In this document: piece after piece, positions 36,485-44,751 of the stretch
Numbering within the stretch: position 1 is the first letter of the stretch
How the letters are laid out: every line of letters begins with the position of its first letter
DNA from: Alteribacter populi
Lineage (GTDB): Bacteria > Bacillota > Bacilli > Bacillales > Salisediminibacteriaceae
Assembly (NCBI RefSeq): GCF_002352765.1
Contig: NZ_KZ293963.1
Span: forward strand, 2,564,368 to 2,628,367
Reading direction: 5' to 3'
Length of the DNA stretch: 64,000 nucleotides
The notes under the pieces: generated by a model
Told to the model about the DNA's origin: nothing
Databases searched by the model: none
The model's input: only the letters and a program-made list of their open reading frames with translations
Translations under genes and position numbers: made by a program

Positions 36485-37308
36485 TACGATCCCTCAACTT
36501 CATAATCAATAGGAATTAAATACCCATCACTAAGTTTTATTCCACCATCGTTTTTATCTGTTTTTGCTGACCATATTCTAATTATGCTATTTCCATCATT
36601 ATAAAAGGCTCCTGGATACGGGTGTGTAACAGCTCTGATCAATTTATCAGCTTCGTCCATAGTCATGCTACTTAAAATCTCACCATCCTCTGGCTTCCTC
36701 CCCGACCATTCAGTAGCATCCGTGTCATTTTGCTTTGTAAGTGTAATATTATTATTTACGATATCATCCCAATGATTTCCGATAAGAGTAATGTGCATAT
36801 CGTCCACATTTTGATAAAGCTCAGTTGCTGTAGTATTCTGGTCTAATATAATAACCCCTTGACCAATAATATCCCCTGTATCGACACCTTCATCCAACTT
36901 AAACATAGTTACACCTGTTTCTTTCAACCCTTTAATAATAGCCCAAGGTATTGCCGCTCTTCCTCTTCCAACTGGCAATAAAGTAGGGTGCATACCGATG
37001 CAACCATACGTAGGTGTTTCCAGTACTTCTTTCTTAGCAATTTGGGACCAACCAATAATAAACAGCCAATCAATTTGGTGTTCTTTTAAAGCACTAAGAA
37101 CCTCTTGATCGTTGATATTATCAATTTTCAAGAGGGGGGCATTTTGTTCGTTTGCAATTTCATCTAAATAAATTCTTCCAGACTTATTCTTCGCTTTTTC
37201 ATCTTTAAGAGTAATTATTAAATCAAGACTCCCACCAATACGGTATATTTCTTCAATACAACTTAGTCCTAATTGTACACAAGTTGCAAATGCAATTTTT
37301 TTCTTCAC
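36484..37308 (-). CDS. Formyltransferase-fold enzyme of sugar modification
   Basis: A 274-residue protein with the formyl-transferase N-terminal fold: LSCIEEIYRIG, WLFIIGWSQIAKKEVLETP, GMHPTLLPVGRGRAAIPWAII and KLDEGVDTGDIIGQG. The conserved His and the Asp of the catalytic triad are present, but the Asn normally two residues before the His is Gly here. It probably N-formylates an amino-sugar nucleotide or acts as a related acyl transferase. The 21 bp gap to the deacetylase gene suggests that the two act on the same sugar. Confidence 0.72.
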   Translation of the reverse strand: MKKKIAFATCVQLGLSCIEEIYRIGGSLDLIITLKDEKAKNKSGRIYLDEIANEQNAPLLKIDNINDQEVLSALKEHQIDWLFIIGWSQIAKKEVLETPTYGCIGMHPTLLPVGRGRAAIPWAIIKGLKETGVTMFKLDEGVDTGDIIGQGVIILDQNTTATELYQNVDDMHITLIGNHWDDIVNNNITLTKQNDTDATEWSGRKPEDGEILSSMTMDEADKLIRAVTHPYPGAFYNDGNSIIRIWSAKTDKNDGGIKLSDGYLIPIDYEVEGS

Positions 37309-37329
37309 CTTATCTCATCCTCTCTAATT

Positions 37330-38010
37330 CTAGAATCCCCGTCTAAATACACTTTCAAAAGCCTCAGCATAAACCATCCCTGCTTGTCCACCACGGTAAG
37401 CAGCTAAGCCTTTGATTGCCTCATTACTTCTAGGATGAGGATAATCTCTCATTACTCCACGATACCGTGCTAGAGCTTCTATCTTTTTATCAACACTGTC
37501 TTCACCAACTTCAATAAAAGTGTTTGGTGAAAATTGATTCATTGTTTTATTTAGTCCCCATTCTGTAGATGATGGTACTTCCATAAAGAGTAGTTCTTTT
37601 AAAGGTTTAACATCACTTCTTCGTTGGAATAACCTTGATGCCGCTTGGCAAGCCAGAGAAGTGTGTAAGTGATCGTTATTTAAATCCGCTGGATGATGTG
37701 TAAAAATTACATCCGCACCAGTTTCAATAATTGCATTTTCAATAAACTGTACAAGTTTTAAATGTGGGACCATGTTAAACCCAATGTTCGGAAATTCACC
37801 AGTAATGACTCTATCAACACCTAAAATATTCATTGAACTATTTACATCTTCATTTAATTCTTCAGTACTTGGTCTAAAATTTCTAGCATTAACATCACCT
37901 GAAAGGATACAGACATTTACGGAATGCCCTTCCTGCGCTAACTTATACATTGTAGCACCTGCTCCTAAAACTTCATCATCTGGATGTGCAATAACAACTA
38001 AATATGACAT
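37330..38010 (-). CDS. PIG-L family deacetylase (LmbE-like)
   Basis: A 226-residue protein with the zinc-binding motif VIAHPDDEVLGAGATMYKL at the N-terminus, VCILSGD, IIFTHHPADLNNDHLH with the third metal ligand, and EALARYRGVMRDYPHPRS. It would remove an N-acetyl group from a sugar, which can then be formylated by the next gene product. It is the first gene after a 0.64 kb non-coding spacer and has an AGCGAGGT ribosome site. Enzyme targets in this family vary (GlcNAc-inositol, bacillithiol precursors, capsule sugars). Confidence 0.85.
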   Translation of the reverse strand: MSYLVVIAHPDDEVLGAGATMYKLAQEGHSVNVCILSGDVNARNFRPSTEELNEDVNSSMNILGVDRVITGEFPNIGFNMVPHLKLVQFIENAIIETGADVIFTHHPADLNNDHLHTSLACQAASRLFQRRSDVKPLKELLFMEVPSSTEWGLNKTMNQFSPNTFIEVGEDSVDKKIEALARYRGVMRDYPHPRSNEAIKGLAAYRGGQAGMVYAEAFESVFRRGF

Positions 38011-38040
38011 AACATTTACCTCGCTTATGTTTTTAATCTC

Positions 38041-38265
38041 TATGCTTTAATAATTTCTTAGTAACTTAGTACTTAATTAAAACTCATTCCAACCAACTAC
38101 TAACCCACTAAATCTTATCTGATACCCACCTCATAACATCTATTCAACCACGATGTTCTCACTTTCACACAACTTCAACCATGTTTCTCCCTATTAAACC
38201 ACCATTCAATCAAACCTTAAAAAACTACTAAAAACACTCGTAACCCTTATCCCCCAAGGCTTCCA
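38041..38265. other. C-rich, G-poor spacer (plus strand)
   Basis: On the plus strand this segment has roughly 60 C but only about 10 G in about 220 bases, so the locus transcript (minus strand) is nearly C-free here. No reading frame is plausible. Strong strand asymmetry of this kind is the signature of a Rho-utilisation-type sequence for antisense (rightward) transcripts. Confidence 0.5.
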
Positions 38266-38607
38266 TCACCTTATATGATTACAATAATCACTCCCGCACC
38301 ACATCACAAAAAACGGAACCGCTCCACCTTCCACATCATTATCACCGCCTCTTGGATGCACACGACATTGAACTTTTCGATCACCATGGCTGATATTGCC
38401 ATTATCAGGACATAAACCTTCCCGATAGTCTTGTAGATAAACACAGACGGAACTGCGGTTGCTCCTTAGATAGCCAATATGGCAAGTACAACTATCGTTT
38501 CCACAAAAGGTAAACCCACGATTAAGGTTTTTCTATCTCTGTTTGTGCACACGTAATAGTACCTCCAAATGTTACAGCATAAACTCGCTATCAAGGGAGC
38601 AACCGCA
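38266..38607 (-). other. Unexplained structured or coding element upstream of the EPS body genes
   Basis: This segment lies between galU and the deacetylase gene on the transcribed strand. It has a 12-bp perfect inverted repeat (TGCGGTTGCTCC at 38454-38465 and its complement at 38596-38607, 130 bp apart), smaller hairpins inside and a CCGTTTTTT-type T run at about 38306. One minus frame (38532-38269, 88 codons, no start codon) is Cys-rich and looks protein-like (GNDSCTCHIGYLRSN, GLCPDNGN, GGAVPFFVMWCGSDYC). It may be a leader RNA or a decayed small-protein gene. Confidence 0.4.
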
Positions 38608-38651
38608 AAAACCTGCGCCTTTCACAAATCAATTTATTAGTTTCACTTCAA

Positions 38652-39536
38652 CTACATTTTTACCTTCTCACTACTAATAACAGCTTCCAAAAAATCAATT
38701 AATTCATTTTTAAGAGCTTCATCCTTCATAGCAAATTCAACGGTCGTCTTCACAAATCCCATCTTTTCTCCAACATCATGCCTTGTTCCTTCAAAATCAT
38801 AGGCAAACACACGCTGAATTTCGTTTAACTTCTGAATGGCATCGGTTAGTTGAATTTCTCCGCCTGCTCCTTTTTCCTGTTGGTCGAGAAACATGAAAAT
38901 TTCAGGTGTTAAAATGTATCTTCCCATAATCGCAAGGTTTGACGGTGCTGCTCCTTGAGGTGGCTTTTCTACGAACTGGTTGACACTATGCCTTCTTCCT
39001 AGCTGTTCGATTGGGTCTACAATTCCATAACGATGTGTATCACTGTCTGGAACCGTTTGTACGCCTATGACTGATGACAATGTTTGTTCATATTGCCCTA
39101 TTAGTTGTTTTAAACAAGGTTCTTCAGCTTCAACGATATCGTCACCTAGCAATACAGCAAAAGGCTCGTCTCCGATAAACTTCCGTGCACACCAGACAGC
39201 ATGTCCTAACCCTTTAGGCTCCTTTTGGCGGATGTAATGAATATCTACCATTTTTGAAGAATATTGTACTTTCTCCAGTAGATCCGTTTTCCCTTTTTCA
39301 AACAAGTTTTGCTCCAGCTCAAAGGCATGGTCAAAATGATCTTCAATCGCTCGCTTGCCTTTTCCGGTTACAATAATAATATCTTCAATTCCTGACTTAA
39401 CTGCTTCTTCTACAATATATTGAATCGTTGGTTTATCGACAATCGGTAACATTTCTTTTGGCATGGCTTTTGTAGCGGGGAGAAATCTAGTTCCCAACCC
39501 AGCCGCTGGTATAATCGCCTTCTTTATTTTTTGCAT
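38652..39536 (-). CDS. galU: UTP-glucose-1-phosphate uridylyltransferase
   Basis: About 294 residues from MQKIKKAIIPAAGLGTRFLP (ATG at 39536; an upstream ATG at 39548 also exists). The nucleotidyltransferase signature AGLGTRFLPATKAMPKEMLPIVDKPTIQ, LGHAVWCARKFIGDEPFAVLLGDD and VEKPP are all present. It makes UDP-glucose from UTP and glucose-1-phosphate and so supplies GalE and glucosyl donors. It follows the CapD-type gene by about 40 bp. Confidence 0.94.
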   Translation of the reverse strand: MQKIKKAIIPAAGLGTRFLPATKAMPKEMLPIVDKPTIQYIVEEAVKSGIEDIIIVTGKGKRAIEDHFDHAFELEQNLFEKGKTDLLEKVQYSSKMVDIHYIRQKEPKGLGHAVWCARKFIGDEPFAVLLGDDIVEAEEPCLKQLIGQYEQTLSSVIGVQTVPDSDTHRYGIVDPIEQLGRRHSVNQFVEKPPQGAAPSNLAIMGRYILTPEIFMFLDQQEKGAGGEIQLTDAIQKLNEIQRVFAYDFEGTRHDVGEKMGFVKTTVEFAMKDEALKNELIDFLEAVISSEKVKM

Positions 39537-39577
39537 AAACACCTTCACCCTTTTCTGTTAGAATCAAATAACGACAG

Positions 39578-41398
39578 CTACTTAACCAAACTTAACGATT
39601 TGGCTGTCGTTAATCTAAAATGAGCGATATCTAATGTTCTTTCACGTAAGTTCGTTTTTGGATAACTTTCAAATTGATGAATGAGCTCATATACAACGTC
39701 TACATTCACACTTGGCGTCTTCCCTCGATAAATCATCGGATATATTTGCTCGTCATGAACCTCGTCTTTCCCGAGCAGCTCCTCAAACAGCTTTTCACCC
39801 GGTCTCATTCCGGAGTACTTAATTTCAATCTCGTCCTCTGAAAAGCCGGATAATCGAATTAAGTTCTTTGCTAAATCGACAATCTTAACTGGCTCTCCCA
39901 TATCTAGGACAAAAACCTCTCCACCTTCTGCAAGAGATCCAGCTTGAAGGACTAACCTCGAAGCCTCCGGAATGGTCATAAAATACCGCGTCATTTCTGG
40001 ATCAGTAACAGTCACAGGACCACCAGCTTCAATCTGCTTTTTAAAAAGCGGAATGACACTTCCCCTACTACCGAGAACATTACCAAAACGCACAGCAACA
40101 AATTTGGTCTCACTAACCATGTCCATATGCTGTACGACCATTTCCGCAATGCGCTTTGTCGCTCCCATGACGCTCGTAGGGTTAACGGCTTTATCAGTGG
40201 AGACCATGACGAATGACGCAACTCCTGCTTCATCCGCTGCTACAGCGGTATTTTTCGTACCAATGACGTTGTTTTTAACGGCCTCATGTGGGTTTTTCTC
40301 CATTAATGGCACGTGCTTATGGGCAGCTGCATGATAGACAACATTAGGGTAATATTTTTTCATGACTGATTTTATACGGATTGCGTCTTGTACGTCGGCG
40401 ATTTCAGTCTCTAATTGGATATGTGGAAACGTTCCTTTCAGTTCCATTTCGATACTGTAAATGCTATTTTCACCATGCCCTACCAAAATAAGCTTTTCTG
40501 GCTCAAATGCACAAACTTGTCGACAGATTTCCGAACCAATCGAGCCACCTGCACCCGTTACCAGTACTGTACTTCCCGTTAGCTTTTGACCGATCTGTTT
40601 TGTGTCAAGCTCTACCGGTTCTCGTCCTAAAAGGTCCTCCACCTGTACATCACGGATTTGATTTACAGATACACGTCCAGACATAATATCCTCAACAGAA
40701 GGCATAATTTGCGTTTTCACTTTTGTTTTTGAGCATTCTGTGAAAATTTGATTCAGCTCTGACTTTGTCATGGATGGAATCGCAATTATAACGTGTTCAA
40801 TATTCTTTGATTTAACGACTTCTCCAATATCCTTTGTACGCCCAATAACCGGAATCGACATGATTTCTAAATTTTGCTTAGTAAAATCATCATCAATAAA
40901 AGCAACCGGATAAAGCTCCGATCTTTCACTGTTCATCAGCTGGCGTGCAACAAGTGACCCTCCGTTACCGGCACCAATAATTAAGGTTCGCTTTTTATCT
41001 TTATTTCCTTTCATCTTCGCATCCCGGTACATTCTCCAAGAAAACCTTGATGCACCGATTAACAGAATATGTAGCATCCACGTAACGAGTAACGTTCTTG
41101 CAAAGACCGTTTGATAGCCAATTAATTGAATAACCCCCACAGCTGCAACAGAAAGACTTACAGCTGCAAAAATAGCCAAAAGCTCTTGAATACTCGCATA
41201 TTGCCATACTCTTTTATAAAGTTTAAATAGATGTGCAAAAACATGATGGGCAATAAATAAAGCGATTGAGCTTACGATAATTGCAGTAGGAAACATATTC
41301 GTCGTCGAGACGAGCAACCAATAACCAAAATAAATAGAAAAAACTACGATTAATGAATCAACACTCACTAAAAGGCCTAACCGTTGTTTATAACCCAA
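39578..41398 (-). CDS. CapD/PglF-type membrane UDP-GlcNAc 4,6-dehydratase
   Basis: A 606-residue protein with four N-terminal TM segments, a first Rossmann domain (RTLIIGAGNGGSLVARQLM near residue 140) and a C-terminal SDR domain (STVLVTGAGGSIGSEICRQV near 280, VYHAAAHKHVPLMEKNP, MGATKRIAEMV where Met replaces the usual Tyr, VRFGNVLGSRGSVIPLF). The Met-x-x-x-K variant is characteristic of this family. It forms UDP-2-acetamido-2,6-dideoxy-4-keto sugars, the precursor of deoxyamino sugars. The later epimerase, glycosyltransferase and deacetylase/formyltransferase genes could use the product. Confidence 0.9.
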   Translation of the reverse strand: MGYKQRLGLLVSVDSLIVVFSIYFGYWLLVSTTNMFPTAIIVSSIALFIAHHVFAHLFKLYKRVWQYASIQELLAIFAAVSLSVAAVGVIQLIGYQTVFARTLLVTWMLHILLIGASRFSWRMYRDAKMKGNKDKKRTLIIGAGNGGSLVARQLMNSERSELYPVAFIDDDFTKQNLEIMSIPVIGRTKDIGEVVKSKNIEHVIIAIPSMTKSELNQIFTECSKTKVKTQIMPSVEDIMSGRVSVNQIRDVQVEDLLGREPVELDTKQIGQKLTGSTVLVTGAGGSIGSEICRQVCAFEPEKLILVGHGENSIYSIEMELKGTFPHIQLETEIADVQDAIRIKSVMKKYYPNVVYHAAAHKHVPLMEKNPHEAVKNNVIGTKNTAVAADEAGVASFVMVSTDKAVNPTSVMGATKRIAEMVVQHMDMVSETKFVAVRFGNVLGSRGSVIPLFKKQIEAGGPVTVTDPEMTRYFMTIPEASRLVLQAGSLAEGGEVFVLDMGEPVKIVDLAKNLIRLSGFSEDEIEIKYSGMRPGEKLFEELLGKDEVHDEQIYPMIYRGKTPSVNVDVVYELIHQFESYPKTNLRERTLDIAHFRLTTAKSLSLVK

Positions 41399-41840
41399 AG
41401 AAATCCCCCCTTATATACTTCAATCTTTCTAAGAACACTAAACGATGGATCGTTTCGTCCCGATATAAACGACATCATCGTTTAACGCTCTATGTCTTTT
41501 CTCACAAATTCTTTCATTACGGACATACACACTTATAGATAAACGATATATTTAACATAGTAAAAACAGGCATTAAACCCACCCTCACACCCCACCGATG
41601 ACAACGAGCGTCTAAGGTTGTCCACTTTAAGGAACCAACCCACAGCGTGGCCGAGTACCTCCGTTGATATAGGTGAGGAGGCATTACCTAATTTTAAAGA
41701 AATTGAAACGTTATTGTAATATATCTCGTTTATAATATAAGTAGACTAGAATTAGTGTAGCTATTTTCTAGCATTAAGCCAGAAAAGCTGTTACAAACAA
41801 GTCCAATTCTTCTTTGTGCACTTGCTTAATATAGTAATTT

Positions 41841-41879
41841 GCTTTAACAAAAAACCGCATAGCGGTCTTTTGTTAAAGC
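41841..41879. terminator. Long hairpin, probable terminator
   Basis: GCTTTAACAAAAAACCGC pairs with GCGGTCTTTTGTTAAAGC at 17 of 18 positions around a 3-base loop. A shorter relative (AAAAACCGC AAAGTGGTCTTTT) occurs near 63711. Confidence 0.7.
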
Positions 41880-41936
41880 AGTTTCCTAAAAGATTATTCC
41901 TTTTTAATAAGATAAGTTCTTCGCTCGAATTTCGCT

Positions 41937-42037
41937 ACAGGCGGACGCTTTCCGCGGGCAACGCTTCAGCCTCCTCGGGGAAACCACCCTGCGGGGTCTT
42001 CAGCTGTTGCTTTTCCCGCTGGAGTCGCCGCCTTTCG
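41937..42037. repeat. 101-bp GC-rich dispersed repeat, copy 1
   Basis: Starts ACAGGCGGACGCTTTCCGCG and ends GTCGCCGCCTTTC, so its ends form a GGCGG-C/G-CCGCC inverted pair. The copy at 63078-63178 differs at only 3 of 101 positions. It is far more GC-rich than its surroundings. Confidence 0.85.
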
Positions 42038-42215
42038 CTCTTTCGTTTTATAAATCAATAACGACAATCTATGCGAAAAGTGCTTTTATAAAGAAAGCTT
42101 TAGTTGCGCTTATACTTTATTCCTTTAGAGAAATTAAATTTTCTTAAAGTATTAGAAAAGCGCATGGCGCCTGGTGCTAGACACCGAAACGTAGATTTAT
42201 ATATTTGCTTAATTC

Positions 42216-42980
42216 TTAAAACAACCCAAAAAACTTCTTCTGTTTCACCTTATTTGGTGGTTCAATCATCACTTGTTGATTTTCAATAACCAATTCTGCA
42301 TTCTCTTGAAACAGATAGACTGTGTCAATGCCAAACTCTTGTTCAATCTGTTCATAAGCTTCTCTCATGTTAAAAGGCCGCTTCACGGTGTCATGGGCAT
42401 CACTTGCAACAAAGTGAGTCAAGTTCGCCTCGATTAGCTCTTCAGAGAACTTCTTGATCTTTTTCCCAAACTTTCCTGCAACACTTCCAGCTGTTACTTG
42501 TGTTAACGTTCCGTTTTTAACAAGTTCATAGAGTCGATCTGGGTGTTTCATAATTTCTTGGTTTCGTTCTGGGTGAACGATGATCGGCTGCATGCCTTCT
42601 AGCTGGATGTCAAATAACAGTTGTTTTGTAAATCTTGGAATATGTGATGACGGAAGTTCAATAAAAAGATACTTGCTCTCGTTAAGAGGCAGTATCTCTC
42701 CATTGTGAAAATCACCGATCAGTTCGCCATAGATACGATTTTCCTGGCCGGGTAATACTTCAAGGTTAATATCCACTTCGTTTAATGTGTGATTCAAAGT
42801 ATTAACAGCTTCGATTATCGTAGATTTCTTGTTTTCATATTTGTTATTTTTATGATGTGGTGTCGCTACGATTTTAGTTATCCCCTCAGCAACTGCCATT
42901 TCAGCTAATGTAATAGCTTCGGCTTCGCTTGAGGAGCCGTCATCTATATTTGGTAATATATGTGAGTGGAGATCAATCAT
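42216..42980 (-). CDS. CpsB/YwqE-type PHP-family tyrosine-protein phosphatase
   Basis: A 254-residue protein starting MIDLHSHILPNIDDGSSSEAEA with the PHP metal motif H-x-H, then VATPHHKNNKY, PGQENRIYGEL, PIIVHPERNQE and FVASDAHDT, all metal ligands of the CpsB/YwqE group. It dephosphorylates the Tyr-rich tail of the cognate BY-kinase encoded 135 bp upstream and thereby controls polymer synthesis. The Mn-dependent mechanism is family knowledge. Confidence 0.93.
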   Translation of the reverse strand: MIDLHSHILPNIDDGSSSEAEAITLAEMAVAEGITKIVATPHHKNNKYENKKSTIIEAVNTLNHTLNEVDINLEVLPGQENRIYGELIGDFHNGEILPLNESKYLFIELPSSHIPRFTKQLLFDIQLEGMQPIIVHPERNQEIMKHPDRLYELVKNGTLTQVTAGSVAGKFGKKIKKFSEELIEANLTHFVASDAHDTVKRPFNMREAYEQIEQEFGIDTVYLFQENAELVIENQQVMIEPPNKVKQKKFFGLF

Positions 42981-43115
42981 AGATGAAAGACCCCTTTCTT
43001 TATATTATGTGGGTTAAAGGAACTAGATGACCATCTATGATTATACTATATTTCGACCAGAATAGGGGAATTGTGCTAGAAATTTACTTGGATTATAATA
43101 TGAAAGTTTTGGGTT

Positions 43116-43835
43116 TTATTTTTCGGCATAATAATAGTAATAATTCGTTTCTTTCATGTCACGGTCATTTAATACGGCACCTAGAATATTCGCATTGGCT
43201 TTCTTTAGCGAGTCAACCGCCTTCTTACCAGCGTCTTCTTCTGTTTTTCCACTACGTACGACTAAAATAACGCCATCACATTGATTCGATAAAATTTGCG
43301 GATCTGTTACGACATTCACTGGAGGAGCGTCTAGTAAAATGTAATCATAGGTGTCTTTCACTTTACTTAATAGGTCTTTCATCGCTTTTGAACCGGCTAA
43401 TTCACTCGGATTCGGTGGTACCGGGCCTGAAGGCAGTACTTCTAAAAACGGAACGGGTGTCTCAATAACCGCTTCTTCAAAGCTGCTTTGTCTTGTTAAT
43501 ACATTTGTGAGCCCCATTTGATTCGGTAGCTGAAACGTAAAGTGAACAGTCGGTTTTCTTAAGTCTGAATCAATGAGTAGAACACGCTTTTGCTGTTGCG
43601 CGAGAACAACACCAAGGTTGGCAATTGCGGTTGACTTGCCTTCACCAGGTGTAGAAGAAGTGATCATAATCGTGCGTATTTCTTTATCGACACTTGCAAA
43701 CTGAATATTTGTACGTAACGTCCGGAATTGCTCAGCTGCAGGTGATTTCGGATCGTATTGGGTAATGAGACTTCTTTGTTTATCCGTTAGCTGATTTTTT
43801 TTATTTTTTCTACGCGCCAATATTCTCACGTCCAT
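43116..43835 (-). CDS. BY-family tyrosine kinase (CapB/YwqD/EpsB type)
   Basis: About 239 residues from MDVRILARRKNKKNQ (ATG at 43835, overlapping the modulator gene by 26 bp; an upstream ATG at 43907 lacks family conservation). It has Walker A in STPGEGKSTAIANLG, the A-prime motif VLLIDSDLRKPT, LLDAPP, and a C-terminal Tyr cluster NYYYYYAEK, which is the autophosphorylation tail. It needs the membrane modulator encoded before it and is reset by the PHP phosphatase. It regulates chain length and export. Confidence 0.92.
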   Translation of the reverse strand: MDVRILARRKNKKNQLTDKQRSLITQYDPKSPAAEQFRTLRTNIQFASVDKEIRTIMITSSTPGEGKSTAIANLGVVLAQQQKRVLLIDSDLRKPTVHFTFQLPNQMGLTNVLTRQSSFEEAVIETPVPFLEVLPSGPVPPNPSELAGSKAMKDLLSKVKDTYDYILLDAPPVNVVTDPQILSNQCDGVILVVRSGKTEEDAGKKAVDSLKKANANILGAVLNDRDMKETNYYYYYAEK

Positions 43836-44556
43836 TTCTTGTTCGTCTCGTATGTGAGAGCTGTTTCGATGCTGCTTTACTCTGGTCAATCGTTGGGATT
43901 GTAGCAATGACTGGAATACCTAACGCATCTTCCAAATCATCTTCTGACTTAATCGTGTTATCCAAGAACTCAAGTAAGAATGCAAGTCCGACAGCAGACA
44001 TAAGTCCTACTACAAAGGCAATCGCCATGTTGAGTGTCGGGTTCGGGCTAACTGGAGAAGGATTTTCTGAAAGCTCTGCTGCTGACAAAATCGAGACGTT
44101 GTCGACGTTCATAATGTCTACGATATCCTCTTGAAATACGAGTGCAATCGTGTTCGCAATTTGCACAGCCATAGCCGGATTCTCATCTTCTACCTGGATC
44201 GAAACGACTTGGGAATCGCCATCACTACCTACGGAAATCTGGTTTCTTAATGAATTGAAAGATCTTTCTAATGACAGTTCATCCAATACTGGGTCTAAAA
44301 TACGTGGAGAAGTAATAATGACGTTATATGTATTGATAAGGTCTAAGTTGGTTCTTAGCTCTCCCGAAGTATAGGCTTGTCCTTCTTCATTGGACTGGTT
44401 AACAAGTAGTTGCGTTGACGTTTGGTACATTGGCGTTAATAAAAAGTATGAAATAATGCCACTTACTGCAACTGCGACTAAAGTAATAGCAACGATTAAA
44501 CCGAGTCGTTTCTTTACCGTTTGAAATATATCTTTTAAACTAATCGTTTCTTCCAT
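43810..44556 (-). CDS. Wzz/CapA-type chain-length modulator and kinase activator
   Basis: A 248-residue protein with TM1 (LIVAITLVAVAVSGIISYFLL, about 18-40), an extracytoplasmic domain and TM2 (NMAIAFVVGLMSAVGLAFLLEF, about 178-200), preceded by PVSPNP, the Pro-rich motif of Wzz proteins. The cytoplasmic tail DLEDALGIPVIATIPTID activates the partner kinase. It is the first gene of the leftward locus and has a strong AGGAGG before its start. A candidate promoter TTTACA-N17-TAGCAT lies at 44607-44635 on the minus strand. Confidence 0.9.
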   Translation of the reverse strand: MEETISLKDIFQTVKKRLGLIVAITLVAVAVSGIISYFLLTPMYQTSTQLLVNQSNEEGQAYTSGELRTNLDLINTYNVIITSPRILDPVLDELSLERSFNSLRNQISVGSDGDSQVVSIQVEDENPAMAVQIANTIALVFQEDIVDIMNVDNVSILSAAELSENPSPVSPNPTLNMAIAFVVGLMSAVGLAFLLEFLDNTIKSEDDLEDALGIPVIATIPTIDQSKAASKQLSHTRRTRNGRENIGA

Positions 44557-44606
44557 ATAGATCCTCCTGTAATGGATGTTAATTTCTGTCTGTGCACACT
44601 TAGTCT

Positions 44607-44635
44607 ATGCTATCTGATTATGACGAAATTGTAAA
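44607..44635 (-). promoter_or_regulatory. Candidate sigma-A promoter of the EPS locus
   Basis: On the minus strand, TTTACA and TAGCAT are separated by exactly 17 bases, about 50 bp before the modulator start codon. Match to the consensus is moderate. Confidence 0.5.
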
Positions 44636-44680
44636 TATATTGGTGAAAAAAGGCGCTTGTTTTTTTACCAAAAGTGGGAA

Positions 44681-44709
44681 TTGTAAAACTTTACGAAACA
44701 TTATATACT
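44681..44709 (+). promoter_or_regulatory. Sigma-A-like promoter of the LCP gene
   Basis: TTGTAA, a 17-base spacer and TATACT lie 43 bp before the LCP start codon, and GGAGAA precedes the ATG. It diverges from the EPS-locus promoter within a 195-bp region. Confidence 0.65.
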
Positions 44710-44751
44710 AAAATTTAGAAAACACTTTAGAGATTAGGAGAAATTGCTCAT

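Larger units (their letters stand above)
41399..42215. other. Long spacer with a hairpin and a GC-rich repeat
   Basis: Between the CpsB-like phosphatase (upstream) and CapD-type genes there is about 0.8 kb without a convincing gene. It contains a near-perfect 39-bp inverted repeat (41841-41879) and copy 1 of a 101-bp GC-rich element (41937-42037). These may divide the locus into two transcripts. Confidence 0.5.
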
